A DNA stretch of 64,000 bases, from assembly GCA_030682795.1 (NCBI GenBank), contig JAUXNJ010000012.1:62001-126000 (forward strand), read 5' to 3'. Shown here one piece after another: positions 32,997-42,798 of this stretch. The position numbers and the translations under genes were made by a program. Below the pieces are notes generated by a model. It had not been told where the DNA came from. It did no database searches and worked only from the letters and a program-made list of their open reading frames with translations. The stretch is from Sphingobacteriaceae bacterium (GTDB lineage Bacteria > Bacteroidota > Bacteroidia > UBA7662). The stretch's first letter is position 1. Each line of letters starts with the position of its first letter.

Positions 32997-34746
32997 GTCG
33001 TACACCACCTGGAAAGTGCTGCTCAGGGTCATTGCCTTGGTAAAGCCCTACAAAAGCATCTTCTGGCTCACCACCAGCATGGTGATTTTGCTTGCCATAC
33101 TTTCGCCGCTGCGGCCTTGGCTCATTCAATATACGGTTGATGGGCCCATTGCCCAAGGCGATTTTACCGGCTTACTCAATTTTACGATGTTGATGCTGGG
33201 CGTGCTCATCTTAGAGTCGCTTTTCCGGTATTTGTTCAGTTATTTCAGCGCTTGGCTCGGACAAGCAGCCATCCGCGACCTGCGGCAGCGCATCTTTAAC
33301 CACATCAGCAAACTGCGGCTGAGGTTTTTCGACCGCACCCCCATTGGTACCCTCACCACCCGCACGGTAAACGATGTGGAAACCATTTCGGAGGTGTTTA
33401 CCCAGGGCCTCCTCACCATTATTGGCGATGTTTTGCAGCTTTTAGCCGTTTTGGCAGTGATGCTGTATACCGACTGGCGGCTCACACTGGTGAGTTTGTC
33501 GGTGCTGCCGCTCCTGCTATACAGCGTGTATGTGTTTAAAGAGAAGGTGCGTTTATCGTTTCAGGATGTGCGCACCCAAGTAGCCCGACTCAATGCCTTT
33601 TTGCAAGAACACATCACGGGCATGAACATTGTACAGATTTTCAACCGCGAAAAAGAGGAGCACAAGCGATTTAAAGAAGTCAATGGCGCGCTCAACCACG
33701 CCCACCTCAAAAGTGTAATGTACTATTCGGTCTTTTTTCCGGTGGTCGAAATCATCACAGCGGCTTCCCTGGGCTTGCTGGTATGGTGGGGCGCCAATGG
33801 TGCCTTGCGTGGAGAAGTCACCGTGGGTACCATCATCGCCTTCATCTTATACGTCAACCAATTTTTCCGTCCCATTCGGTTGCTGGCCGACAAATTCAAC
33901 AGCTTGCAGATGGGCGTTGTGGCCTCCGAACGGGTTTTCCGTTTGCTCGATACAGATGCAGTGATTGAAGACAAAGGCACCCAAAGTCTGGCAAAAGCCA
34001 AAGGCCAAGTGGTGTTTGAAAAGGTGTGGTTTTCGTACGACGATGAAAAATTTGTATTGAAAGACATCAGTTTTGAGCTGGCGCCGGGCAAAAAATTAGC
34101 CTTAGTCGGTCCAACGGGAGCAGGCAAAAGCTCCATCATCAATGTACTCGGGCGTTTTTATGAGTTTCAGCAAGGGGAGGTTTGGCTAGATGGTATTCCC
34201 ATTCGCGATTTTAAGCTCAAAGAAGTGCAAAAGCATGTGGGCATCATTTTGCAGGACGTATTCCTGTTTTCAGGTACCATCGCTGAGAACATCAGTATGA
34301 AAAATCCGACCATTAGTCTCGAACAAATTAAGGCCATGGCCGTCAAAACTGGCATCAATCGCTTTATTGAGAAGCTACCGGGCGGCTATAACTACAGCGT
34401 AATGGAAAGGGGGGCAGCGCTTTCTACGGGTCAGCGACAACTACTGGCCTTTTTAAGAGTGATGGTTTATAATCCTGCTGTTTTAGTGCTAGATGAGGCA
34501 ACAGCATCGATCGATTCCGAAACCGAAGAATTGCTGCAAATGGCCATGAAAAAAATGCTCGAAAATCGCACGGCTATCATCATCGCACATCGCCTATCGA
34601 CCATTACTGATGCCGATGAAATTTTGGTGATCGACGATGGTCAAATCGTTGAACGTGGAGCACATAAGTCCTTACTCAGGAAAAATGGCGCCTACCGCAA
34701 GCTCTACCAAATGCAGTTTGAAGCCACTGAATCGCGTTTGGCTTAA
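32980..34746 (+). CDS. ABC exporter, fused membrane and ATPase domains
   Basis: A 588-residue half-transporter of the MsbA/MdlB type. An N-terminal domain with six membrane helices (about residues 20-310) is followed by an ATPase domain with Walker A GPTGAGKSS starting at residue 377. The ABC signature is altered to LSTGQRQLL instead of LSGGQ, and Walker B is LVLDEATASID. The Gly-poor signature is typical of the MdlB/YheH side of heterodimers, but no partner half lies next door, so it may be a homodimer. The substrate could be a lipid, drug or peptide; the sequence does not say. Confidence 0.9.
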   Translation: MSQPPESYTTWKVLLRVIALVKPYKSIFWLTTSMVILLAILSPLRPWLIQYTVDGPIAQGDFTGLLNFTMLMLGVLILESLFRYLFSYFSAWLGQAAIRDLRQRIFNHISKLRLRFFDRTPIGTLTTRTVNDVETISEVFTQGLLTIIGDVLQLLAVLAVMLYTDWRLTLVSLSVLPLLLYSVYVFKEKVRLSFQDVRTQVARLNAFLQEHITGMNIVQIFNREKEEHKRFKEVNGALNHAHLKSVMYYSVFFPVVEIITAASLGLLVWWGANGALRGEVTVGTIIAFILYVNQFFRPIRLLADKFNSLQMGVVASERVFRLLDTDAVIEDKGTQSLAKAKGQVVFEKVWFSYDDEKFVLKDISFELAPGKKLALVGPTGAGKSSIINVLGRFYEFQQGEVWLDGIPIRDFKLKEVQKHVGIILQDVFLFSGTIAENISMKNPTISLEQIKAMAVKTGINRFIEKLPGGYNYSVMERGAALSTGQRQLLAFLRVMVYNPAVLVLDEATASIDSETEELLQMAMKKMLENRTAIIIAHRLSTITDADEILVIDDGQIVERGAHKSLLRKNGAYRKLYQMQFEATESRLA

Positions 34747-34799
34747 AAATCTTTTCATTATCTGTAAAAATTGCGATATTGGATGTTTAACACACATTC

Positions 34800-36776
34800 A
34801 TGAAAACCATCATAAGTTCTTTTTTACTTGTTTTTGGCGTGCTATCAGCCACCGCACAATCGGAGCATGAGCACGATTGCGCTTATACTAAATCGCATTT
34901 TGCCGAGAGCCGCATGCAAGCCAGTCAGCGCATCAGTGCGGCCAGGGGCGGCGACCAATACGACATCCATTTTTACGACATTACCCTCGAGGTGAGCAAT
35001 ACCGCCACCACGGTTCAAGGCAATGTATTCATTGAAGGCACCGTGATTTCGGCTGGTATGGATACCTTTTGGTTTGAACTCAAAGACAATATGACCATTG
35101 ATTCGGTCTACGTAAACGGCATCAAACGCACCAACTTTATTCGCCAAAACAATGTGGTATTGGTGCCGCTCCCAAGCAGCATTCCTCAGCTGGAGACTGT
35201 CAATACGCGCATTTGGTACGGAGGGACAGCGCAACAGGCTGGTTTTTTCAGTGGTTTGAGCACTGCTTTTTCCAATACATGGGGGGTGAACGTAAGTTGG
35301 ACCTTATCTGAGCCTTTTAGCGCCCCCGACTGGCTGCCTTGCAAGCAGGATTTATGGGATAAAATTGATTCCGTCAATTTCAACGGTATTGCTACCATTC
35401 CTAACAAAGTAGGTTCCTTGGGCTTGCTTACCAACATTGTGCCACTGGCAGGTAACAAAACGCGTTACGAGTGGAAGACCCGCTATCCTACAGCTTTTTA
35501 CCTCATTGCTTTTGCGGTTACCAATTATGCAGAGTACCTCAGCTATGCCAAACCATCACAGTTGGCAGGCGATTCTATTCTTATTCAGCATTGGGTGTAT
35601 AATGCTAACAACAGCAGCAATGTTTCGGCCGTAAACTTCTTCAAGCCCCAGTTGGATGCTACCAACGATATGATGGATGTGTTTAGCGATTTGTTCGGTT
35701 TATATCCCTTTTGGCAAGAAAAATATGGGCATATGCAATCTGCTATGGGTGGCGGTATGGAGCACCAAACCATGAGTACGATGGGAGGCTTTGGGCAAGA
35801 TCTAACTGCGCACGAGCTCATTCACCAATGGTTTGGGAATTATATTACTTGCGCTACTTGGAGTGATATTTGGCTCAATGAAGGATTTGCGTCTTATGGC
35901 GAATACCTGTACCGTCAGTATGGTGTAAGTCAGGCGAGTGCCGATTCCTGGATGACTTCGGCGCATAATTCCGCGCGACAGCCCACAGGATCGGTTTATG
36001 TGCCCGCTGGTTCAAGCGTTAACCGGATTTTCAACGGCAGCCTTACCTACAAAAAGGGTGGTTCTGTGGTGCACATGCTTCGTTGGGAAATGGAGAATGA
36101 TTCTGCCTTTTTTAGAGGCATTGGCGATTATCTTTCGGCCAAAGCAAATGATGTGAGTACTACCGACGAACTGCGTCAAATTTTGGAAACCAGTAGTGGT
36201 CTTACGCTTCAGCCTTTCTTTGAAGACTGGGTGTATGGCGAAGGTTTTCCAACTTACAGCGTACGTTGGAACCAAATCGACAGCACTGTTTTTGTAGAAG
36301 TGAACCAAACCACGAGCAGTCCGGTAACCCCACTTTTCCGTAATAAAGTGCCCGTACGACTAATCATAGGCGGTACTACCCAAACTTTACGGGTGGACCC
36401 TGCACAGGGCATCAATCGCTTTCAGGTGGCTGGTACCGTTACTACGGCCCAGCTCGACCCTACCAACATCCTGCTCAAGGGCACCACGTCCAACATTATC
36501 AAACAAAACAGCTTAGGCGTACATGTAGCCGACTTGGCACAAATCAACTTCAAGCTGTACCCAAATCCTGCTGCTGATTTCGTAGTTATTGAAACTGAAC
36601 TCGATCAGTTCGAGCTCCGGATCACGGACCTTCAAGGCCGCGAACTTCAACGTCTTCAAAACAATTCAGGCAAGATGACTTTGACCACTGCTCATTTGCA
36701 AGCTGGTATGTACTTGCTGCAGTTGCAAGACGCCCAAGGTAACCTGTCGAAAATAGAGCGTCTCGTGGTTCGCTAA
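34800..36776 (+). CDS. secreted M1-family aminopeptidase with T9SS sorting domain
   Basis: A 658-residue exported zinc peptidase. A signal peptide covers residues 1-19. The N-terminal beta domain (about 50-240) precedes the GGGMEHQTM substrate motif and the gluzincin site: H338, E339 and H342 in HELIHQW, with the third ligand E361 in LNEGF. From about 585 a T9SS type A sorting domain (FKLYPNPAADF, LQAGMYLLQLQD, ending VVR) marks it for export through the T9SS and attachment or release at the surface. It likely removes N-terminal residues from environmental peptides. Confidence 0.93.
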   Translation: MKTIISSFLLVFGVLSATAQSEHEHDCAYTKSHFAESRMQASQRISAARGGDQYDIHFYDITLEVSNTATTVQGNVFIEGTVISAGMDTFWFELKDNMTIDSVYVNGIKRTNFIRQNNVVLVPLPSSIPQLETVNTRIWYGGTAQQAGFFSGLSTAFSNTWGVNVSWTLSEPFSAPDWLPCKQDLWDKIDSVNFNGIATIPNKVGSLGLLTNIVPLAGNKTRYEWKTRYPTAFYLIAFAVTNYAEYLSYAKPSQLAGDSILIQHWVYNANNSSNVSAVNFFKPQLDATNDMMDVFSDLFGLYPFWQEKYGHMQSAMGGGMEHQTMSTMGGFGQDLTAHELIHQWFGNYITCATWSDIWLNEGFASYGEYLYRQYGVSQASADSWMTSAHNSARQPTGSVYVPAGSSVNRIFNGSLTYKKGGSVVHMLRWEMENDSAFFRGIGDYLSAKANDVSTTDELRQILETSSGLTLQPFFEDWVYGEGFPTYSVRWNQIDSTVFVEVNQTTSSPVTPLFRNKVPVRLIIGGTTQTLRVDPAQGINRFQVAGTVTTAQLDPTNILLKGTTSNIIKQNSLGVHVADLAQINFKLYPNPAADFVVIETELDQFELRITDLQGRELQRLQNNSGKMTLTTAHLQAGMYLLQLQDAQGNLSKIERLVVR

Positions 36777-36788
36777 AAGAATAAGCCA

Positions 36789-36818
36789 AAAAAAACCTGC
36801 TCTCGAGCAGGTTTTTTT
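36789..36818. terminator. bidirectional terminator after the M1 peptidase
   Basis: AAACCTGCTC and GAGCAGGTTT pair perfectly around a 2-base turn, with A-runs before and T-runs after. It serves the peptidase gene and the convergent MCE gene. Confidence 0.85.
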
Positions 36819-36826
36819 ATATTCGG

Positions 36827-37753
36827 TTATTTCTGTTTTCGTCCAAATACACTGAAGTGCAAATAGCGATTGGGATTCGATTTCATGTCAATCAACAGCT
36901 TATCTAAATCTTCAGAGCTTTTCTGCAGGTTTTCATACAGGGCTTTATCATTCACCATCAAACCAATGCTGCCTTCACCTTTGTTGATTTTTTCCATCAC
37001 AGCAGCTGTTTGCGTAAGGGCCTCTCTTGCCTGCGCAATGGTGCTGGTGAGCTCGGCTTTCGCCAAACTATCGGTAATGGCATGCACATTGGCCAAGGCT
37101 GCGCTAATGAGTTTGTTATTGTCTTGAATATTTTTAGTGATAGAAGCCACATCAGCCAAAATGCGATTGAACTTGCTGTTTTTGTCGCCAGTCATTTGAC
37201 TCAAAGAGGCGGTAGTTGCCTCGATGTTGGTCATTGTTTTTTGCAATTTATCACCATCAATACTGGCCGAAATGCGGTTGATGTGTTCTACTGTTTTTTG
37301 TACCTCCGACAATAACGGGCTCAATTCATCGCCCAATTGATCAATTAAACCAGGTGCAATGCTGCCCACCAAGGTATCATCTTCGGCGTGTAGCTCCGTT
37401 TGATCGGCTAAAATCAGCTCAATGGCACGGGTATTAAACAAGTCGGTGGTAATAAGCTTGGCTTCACTGCCTTTGGGTATTTTTACCTTGTTGCTTACGT
37501 AAAAAGAAACAATCACTCCTTTACCATTGGGCTGAAACTTGATTTTTTCAACAGAACCAACTTTAATACCGCGGTAAATAATGCTGCTTGAACTCTGGAG
37601 GTTCATGGCATTTTCGTAGGTAACATGGTAATTGGAGTTACTGGTAAATAAATCTTCTCCCTTTAAAAAATTGAAACCCAGCAGTAGGAGGGTGATGCTA
37701 ACGGCTGCTAATGCGCCGACCAAGGTTTCGTTTCTTACATTAAACTTACTCAA
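36827..37753 (-). CDS. MlaD/MCE-domain lipid transport protein
   Basis: A 308-residue protein. One N-terminal membrane helix (about residues 10-28) and one MCE domain (about 38-115: YHVTYENAMNLQSSSSIIYRGIKVG) precede a long helical tail rich in Ala, Thr and Asn. MCE proteins form hexameric rings that pass lipids between membranes with an MlaEF-type ABC pump. Matching mlaE and mlaF genes lie 25 kb away at 61.9-63.4 kb. The start is TTG at 37751-37753. The amidase gene ends 20 bases upstream on the same strand. Confidence 0.9.
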   Translation of the reverse strand: MSKFNVRNETLVGALAAVSITLLLLGFNFLKGEDLFTSNSNYHVTYENAMNLQSSSSIIYRGIKVGSVEKIKFQPNGKGVIVSFYVSNKVKIPKGSEAKLITTDLFNTRAIELILADQTELHAEDDTLVGSIAPGLIDQLGDELSPLLSEVQKTVEHINRISASIDGDKLQKTMTNIEATTASLSQMTGDKNSKFNRILADVASITKNIQDNNKLISAALANVHAITDSLAKAELTSTIAQAREALTQTAAVMEKINKGEGSIGLMVNDKALYENLQKSSEDLDKLLIDMKSNPNRYLHFSVFGRKQK

Positions 37754-37773
37754 AGCTCGAAATTAGGAGGTTA

Positions 37774-38556
37774 TTACTTGCCATCTTTGTCGATTTCGGC
37801 CTTATAAGCAACAAATGCTTGGTAAACCGACTCCGCCATTTTTTGTTGACCTTCGGGCGAAGTTAGGAATTTTTCTTCGTTTCGGTTGGTTAAGAAACCC
37901 GACTCAATTAAAACCGCTGGCATGGTAGTTCTGTAAAGCACTAAAAAGCCGGCTTGTTTTACACCCCTGCTAAACCGGCCAGCACGTTTCTCAAAATTGG
38001 TTTCGATTTTTTCAGCAAACCGGATGCTTTGGTTGCGATAAGCTGATTGGAAGAGCTCAAAAATAATGTGCGTGGTTGGGTCTTTCGGATCAAAACCATC
38101 GTAGTTTGCAGTATAATCGCTTTCCAGCAATACCGAAGCGTTTTCTCGTTTCGATACTTCTAAGTTAGCTCCTGTAACATGCAGTCCTTGGGTAAAGGTT
38201 TCGGTACCATGCGCCTGGGAACTGGCGCTGTTCAAATGAAAGGAAATAAATAAATCAGCATTGTTTTTATTGGCGATCGAAGCACGTTGGTGCAGTTCTA
38301 AAAAACGGTCGTCCTTCCGAGTGTAAATTACCTTAACGTCTTTATGATTGGTTTCCAGCATTTTGCCAAAGGCCAAGGCAATTTGTAAGGCAACGTCTTT
38401 TTCTTTGGCGGCAGCACCTAAACAGCCCGAATCGTGACCTCCATGCCCTGCATCGATTACAACGGTACGGATTTTGTAGGCTTTGAGGCCGAGTGGATTT
38501 ACACTCACCAACAAAATTACCAATCCGATCAGTATGCTGAATTTGATTTTCTTCAC
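37774..38556 (-). CDS. N-acetylmuramoyl-L-alanine amidase (Amidase_3)
   Basis: A 260-residue periplasmic zinc amidase that cuts the bond between MurNAc and the stem peptide, used in cell separation and wall turnover. After an N-terminal signal helix the zinc site is built by VIDAGHGGHDSG, a following Glu, and SFHLNSASSQAHGTETF, with the catalytic Glu in LIESGFLTNRNEE. The start is GTG at 38554-38556. It shares a divergent spacer with lptD and probably a transcript with the MCE gene, a grouping I know from other Bacteroidota. Confidence 0.92.
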   Translation of the reverse strand: MKKIKFSILIGLVILLVSVNPLGLKAYKIRTVVIDAGHGGHDSGCLGAAAKEKDVALQIALAFGKMLETNHKDVKVIYTRKDDRFLELHQRASIANKNNADLFISFHLNSASSQAHGTETFTQGLHVTGANLEVSKRENASVLLESDYTANYDGFDPKDPTTHIIFELFQSAYRNQSIRFAEKIETNFEKRAGRFSRGVKQAGFLVLYRTTMPAVLIESGFLTNRNEEKFLTSPEGQQKMAESVYQAFVAYKAEIDKDGK

Positions 38557-38572
38557 TTTGATATCGTTTGCG

Positions 38573-38580
38573 TACTTTTG
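38573..38580 (+). promoter_or_regulatory. -7 element for lptD
   Basis: TACTTTTG matches TANNTTTG in the amidase-lptD divergent spacer, 54 bases before the proposed GTG start. TTTG copies upstream are not at the usual 18-20 spacing. Confidence 0.35.
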
Positions 38581-38634
38581 ACCAGTTTTTCTACCAACAA
38601 AGTTAACTCAGTATTACGGCTTTTTGTATTTATC

Positions 38635-41313
38635 GTGCGGCGGATTATCCTCATTGTTCTGTTTATTATCCACTATAGTGGTCAGTCGTACGCACAGGAA
38701 TTATCAAAAAGTGTACCAGATAGCAATAAATCGCAAAAAACAGCCATCGATTCGAATGTGATTGATAGCCTTTCAAAACAGGGGGCTGATAGCTTGGTGT
38801 TGTCTGATAGTTTGCTGAGTGCATCAGACAGCAGTGCGGCAGCCAAACCTCGCCGTCCCGATGACCTTACTTCTGAAGTGAAATACCAAGCCAACGATAG
38901 CATTGTTTTTAACCTCAGGACCAAAGGCGCTAAATTGTATGGAGACGCGGTGGTTGATTATGAATCGATTAACCTCAAAGCTGCTTTTATTGATCAAAAT
39001 TGGGTTACCAATGAAGTTACCGCCTTGCCAGGCCTCGATAGCGCAGGCAATATGATTGGGAAGCCTAAATTTAAAGATGGCGACCAGGAATTTGAGAGCA
39101 AGCGCATGGTCTATAACTTCAGGACTAAAAAGGCACGCATTTCTCAAATGGTTACCAATGAAGGGGAGTCGTACCTCATTGGCAAGGAAGTGAAGCTGAA
39201 CCAAGACCAAACCATCTTTATTAAAAACACCCAGTTTACCACTTGCAGCAATACCGATCATCCGCATTTTTACCTCAATTTGTACAAGGCCAAAATCATT
39301 CCAGGCAAAAGTGTGGTGAGTGGTCCTGCCAACATGGTGGTAGAAGGCATTCCAGTTCCCATTGGTTTACCCTTTGCCATCATTCCCAACCAGCGGGGTC
39401 AACGTTCGGGTATTTTACCACCAGAATATGGTCGTTCTCCCGAATTAGGCTTCTTTTTGAGGAATGGCGGCTATTATTTTGCCATCAACGATTATATGGA
39501 TCTGGCTTTGAAGGGAGATATTTATTCTTGGGGTAGCTACCGCATCAATCCCGAAACGCAGTACATCAAAAAATACAGATACAGTGGTCGTTTAAGCGTG
39601 AGTTACAGCAACCAGCAACGCGGCGACCGTTTAGCCGATGATTTTGTGAGTAACAGAGACTTTTTTGTGAATTGGCAGCACCAGCAAGACCCAAAGGCCA
39701 ATCCCTATGGTAGATTCACGGCCTCAGTTCGTGCCGGTACAAGTAGCTTTTTGAGTAATAACTCCTTTGCCAGTACACAGTTTTTAAATAACCAGTTGGC
39801 ATCTTCCATTAGCTACAACCGGTCTTTTCCTAACAAGCCTTATCGCTTGAGCTTGGCAGCCCGGCATAGCCAAAACACCCAAACGCGGGCTTTGAATTTA
39901 TCTCTCCCCGAAGGATCTTTTAGTGTAAACCGTCTCGAGCCCTTCAAACGCAAAACACAAATTGGAGATCTTAGATGGTATGAAAAGGTAGGTTTTACCT
40001 ATCAAACCAATATGAAAAATACTATCAATGATTTTGATAGCTCGCTTTTCGTGGGAAGTCTTATTGACAAAATGGATGTTGGTTTCCAGCACAGTATTCC
40101 CATTAGCACCTCTGCCTTTGTAATTGCAAAATATTTTCAGTTAACTCCTAGTTTAAATTACAACGAACGATGGAATTTTAGACGGCAGGAGCGTATTTAT
40201 GATGCGGAAACAGATAGTGTAATTGTTCAGACGGTAGATGGTTTTTTTCGCAATTACGATTACAGTTTTAATCTGAGTTTGAACACGCGTTTATATGGAT
40301 TGAAGCAATTTAAACGTGGTAAATTGGCAGCGGTAAGGCATGTGGTGAATCCACGGATGAGCTACAATTTACGCCCAGATTTTTCAGAAGAACGTTTTGG
40401 ATTTTTTGGCTCGGTACAAACCGACAGCCTGGGTACCATCCAAACTTACAACCGTTATCAGGGCTTTGGATACGGTGGTCCTGGCGCAGGCCGCCAAGGC
40501 GCCATAGCGCTGAATGTGGACAACAATTTTGAGGCTAAAATCCGCCAGCAAACCGATACGGGTGTGGTGATGAAAAAAATCAAGGTATTTGATTCTTTCA
40601 ATTTCGGTAGCAATTACAATTTTGCTGCAGACAGTTTTCAGTTATCTCCCATTAATTTTTCAGGTCGAACCACTTTCACTAATAATTTTAGCCTGCTATT
40701 TGGCGGCGTATTGGATCCATATCAACGGGATACCACTGGGCGTCGAATCAATCAATTTTATGCGGGCAATGCAGATTCAAAACTGGCAGATTTATCGAAT
40801 GCCAACCTGACCCTCAGTGGTTCAATTAGGCCTAAAAGCCGAACAGGTAATGCCCGGCGCACAGCTGGAAATCCATTAGCTGATACGCCCATGCCTAATC
40901 CGCAAGATGAAGCTGAGGCCCGTGAGCAGGAGTTTATGCGAAGGCAACATTGGGATCAGTTCATCGACTGGACAGTTCCATACAACCTCAGCTTTAACTA
41001 CACGCTGAATTTTACTAAGAATTATTTTGGAGGCAAAAATGCTTTTACCCAAGCCATTACTTTAAATGGAGATGTAAGCATAACACCCAGTTGGAAGATT
41101 GGGTATAATACGGGTTATGATTTTACCAACAAACGCATGACACCTACGATGCTGAATTTATATCGTGATTTGCATTGTTGGGAGATGAGTTTCAACTTGG
41201 TGCCCTTTGGTCAGTTCCGGTCTTATACATTTACCTTGAATGCCAAAGCACGGATGCTGCAAGAGTTAAAGTTAACTAGACGCCGCGACTGGTACGATTT
41301 ACAACGGCTCTAG
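38635..41313 (+). CDS. lptD: LPS-assembly protein LptD (outer-membrane translocon)
   Basis: An 892-residue outer-membrane protein. A signal peptide ends around SYAQE, then a Ser/Asp-rich low-complexity stretch. A jellyroll region (about residues 80-220: KGAKLYGDAVVDYESINLKA, KKARISQMVTNEGESYLIGKE) resembles LptA/OstA. A C-terminal beta barrel of about 650 residues has many aromatic-ended strands. CSNTDHPHFYL is the conserved cysteine-containing junction of the Bacteroidota form. It inserts lipopolysaccharide into the outer leaflet. GTG at 38635 is the most likely start: the frame is open back to 38434 but that part lies inside the amidase gene. Confidence 0.88.
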   Translation: MRRIILIVLFIIHYSGQSYAQELSKSVPDSNKSQKTAIDSNVIDSLSKQGADSLVLSDSLLSASDSSAAAKPRRPDDLTSEVKYQANDSIVFNLRTKGAKLYGDAVVDYESINLKAAFIDQNWVTNEVTALPGLDSAGNMIGKPKFKDGDQEFESKRMVYNFRTKKARISQMVTNEGESYLIGKEVKLNQDQTIFIKNTQFTTCSNTDHPHFYLNLYKAKIIPGKSVVSGPANMVVEGIPVPIGLPFAIIPNQRGQRSGILPPEYGRSPELGFFLRNGGYYFAINDYMDLALKGDIYSWGSYRINPETQYIKKYRYSGRLSVSYSNQQRGDRLADDFVSNRDFFVNWQHQQDPKANPYGRFTASVRAGTSSFLSNNSFASTQFLNNQLASSISYNRSFPNKPYRLSLAARHSQNTQTRALNLSLPEGSFSVNRLEPFKRKTQIGDLRWYEKVGFTYQTNMKNTINDFDSSLFVGSLIDKMDVGFQHSIPISTSAFVIAKYFQLTPSLNYNERWNFRRQERIYDAETDSVIVQTVDGFFRNYDYSFNLSLNTRLYGLKQFKRGKLAAVRHVVNPRMSYNLRPDFSEERFGFFGSVQTDSLGTIQTYNRYQGFGYGGPGAGRQGAIALNVDNNFEAKIRQQTDTGVVMKKIKVFDSFNFGSNYNFAADSFQLSPINFSGRTTFTNNFSLLFGGVLDPYQRDTTGRRINQFYAGNADSKLADLSNANLTLSGSIRPKSRTGNARRTAGNPLADTPMPNPQDEAEAREQEFMRRQHWDQFIDWTVPYNLSFNYTLNFTKNYFGGKNAFTQAITLNGDVSITPSWKIGYNTGYDFTNKRMTPTMLNLYRDLHCWEMSFNLVPFGQFRSYTFTLNAKARMLQELKLTRRRDWYDLQRL

Positions 41314-41334
41314 ATTGAGTTTTGCGCAAAAAAA

Positions 41335-41366
41335 AAAACCGCTGCTTCCGAAGAAACAGCGGTTTT
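41335..41366. terminator. bidirectional terminator between lptD and the E2 gene
   Basis: AAAACCGCTG pairs with CAGCGGTTTT around a 12-base loop that can itself fold (TTC/GAA). An A-run of 8 precedes it. Confidence 0.88.
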
Positions 41367-41382
41367 AGTATTTGAATCTGAA

Positions 41383-42732
41383 TTAGATCGGACGGTTAAT
41401 GTCCCACTGCTCCAAATAATCAGCCATGCGGCGTACGAACATGCCTCCCAAAGCACCATCAACCACGCGGTGGTCGTAGGAGTGCGACAGGAACATCATG
41501 CTGCGAATACCGATGAGGTCGCCCGACTCGGTTTCGATCACTGCTGGCTTCTTGCGAATGGCACCCACGGCCATGATGGCCACTTGCGGCTGAGGAATAA
41601 TTGGTGTGCCCATTACGTTGCCAAAGGTACCCACGTTTGAAATGGTGTAAGTGCCACCTTGAATCTCGTCTGGCTTGAGTTTGTTGATACGCGCACGGTT
41701 AGCCAAGTCGTTTACACGCTTTGCCAAGCCAGCCAAATTGTACTGATCGGCATTGTGAATAACCGGCACAATCAAATTGCCACTTGGCAAAGCTGCGGCC
41801 ATGCCTATGTTGATGTCTTTTTTAACGATGAGGTTGGTACCATCTACTGATACGTTGATCATCGGGAAATCCTGAATGGCCTTCACCGCTGCCTCAATAA
41901 AAATAGGAGTGAATGTGAGTTTTTCGCCGTAGCGCTTTTCAAATTCCTTCTTCACTTTGTCGCGCCACATCACCACATTGGTCATGTCGGCCTCTACGAA
42001 AGAAGTAACATGCGCGGATGTGCGCTTCGAAGCAATCATATTGTCGGCAATCATGCGGCGCATGCGGTCCATCTCAATGATCTCGATGTTGCCACCCACG
42101 CTTGGTGCGGGCGCAATGCTGGCTGTAGGTGCAGGTGGACTAATGATAGGGGCTGCAACCGGCGCTGCGGCAGTAGGAGCCGGAGCCGCGACTGGAGCTG
42201 TTTTACCTGCTTTCTTATCGGCAACGTATTGAAGGATGTCTTTTTTGGTTACCCGGCCTTCGTTACCAGTGCCAGGCAAGCTTTCAAGCTCTTGCATCGA
42301 TACGCCCTCTTGATTGGCGATGTTGAGTACGAGCGGAGAATAAAAACGACCAGCGGCCGGACTTTCAATTTTAGTGGTGATGGCAGCGCTGAGGTTGGCT
42401 GTTTCGGTTGGCATGGCTGCCGCCACAGGGGCACTCGCAGCTTGCGGAGCTGGGGTTGCCACAGCAGGAGATGGGTTCACCGCGGCGCCAGCTTCAGTTT
42501 CAATGATGGCTAAAATGCCACCTACAGGAACAACTGCTCCTTCTTCAAACTTCACTTCTGCCAAGATACCAGCGACTGGAGAAGGCACCTCAGAATCCAC
42601 CTTATCGGTAGCAATTTCAAGCACTGCTTCGTCTAACGCGATGGTGTCGCCTGGTTTTTTGAGCCACTTGAGGATGGTGGCCTCCATAATGCTTTCGCCC
42701 ATTTTGGGCATCAGCAACTCAACCTTTGCCAT
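41383..42732 (-). CDS. 2-oxo acid dehydrogenase E2 acyltransferase
   Basis: A 449-residue core subunit that moves the acyl group from lipoyl-lysine to CoA. One lipoyl domain (residues 1-80) carries K44 in EIATDKVDSE. An Ala/Pro-rich swinging linker follows, a peripheral subunit-binding domain lies at about 140-180, a second Ala/Pro linker comes next, and the catalytic domain ends with SHSYDHRVVDGA (His and Asp of the active site). The DKVDSEVPSP lipoyl motif is commoner in branched-chain or 2-oxoglutarate complexes than in pyruvate dehydrogenase. E1 and E3 genes are not adjacent, so the substrate is unresolved. Confidence 0.92.
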   Translation of the reverse strand: MAKVELLMPKMGESIMEATILKWLKKPGDTIALDEAVLEIATDKVDSEVPSPVAGILAEVKFEEGAVVPVGGILAIIETEAGAAVNPSPAVATPAPQAASAPVAAAMPTETANLSAAITTKIESPAAGRFYSPLVLNIANQEGVSMQELESLPGTGNEGRVTKKDILQYVADKKAGKTAPVAAPAPTAAAPVAAPIISPPAPTASIAPAPSVGGNIEIIEMDRMRRMIADNMIASKRTSAHVTSFVEADMTNVVMWRDKVKKEFEKRYGEKLTFTPIFIEAAVKAIQDFPMINVSVDGTNLIVKKDINIGMAAALPSGNLIVPVIHNADQYNLAGLAKRVNDLANRARINKLKPDEIQGGTYTISNVGTFGNVMGTPIIPQPQVAIMAVGAIRKKPAVIETESGDLIGIRSMMFLSHSYDHRVVDGALGGMFVRRMADYLEQWDINRPI

Positions 42733-42766
42733 ATTTAGCTATTTATTGTCGAATTATAAAGATTTG

Positions 42767-42797
42767 CAAAGGTACGCTTTTGCCTTGGAAAGGTCAA
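42767..42797 (-). promoter_or_regulatory. candidate promoter for the E2 gene
   Basis: Minus-strand TACCTTTG (-7, 42767-42774) is preceded by TTG at 42795-42797, 20 bases upstream. The start site would be near 42760, giving a leader of about 28 bases. It lies just after the cinA stop. Confidence 0.45.
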
Positions 42798-42798
42798 T

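Noticed and set aside
38434-38634. Start of lptD at 38434
   Set aside because: It would place 67 extra residues within the divergent amidase gene and before the signal peptide.
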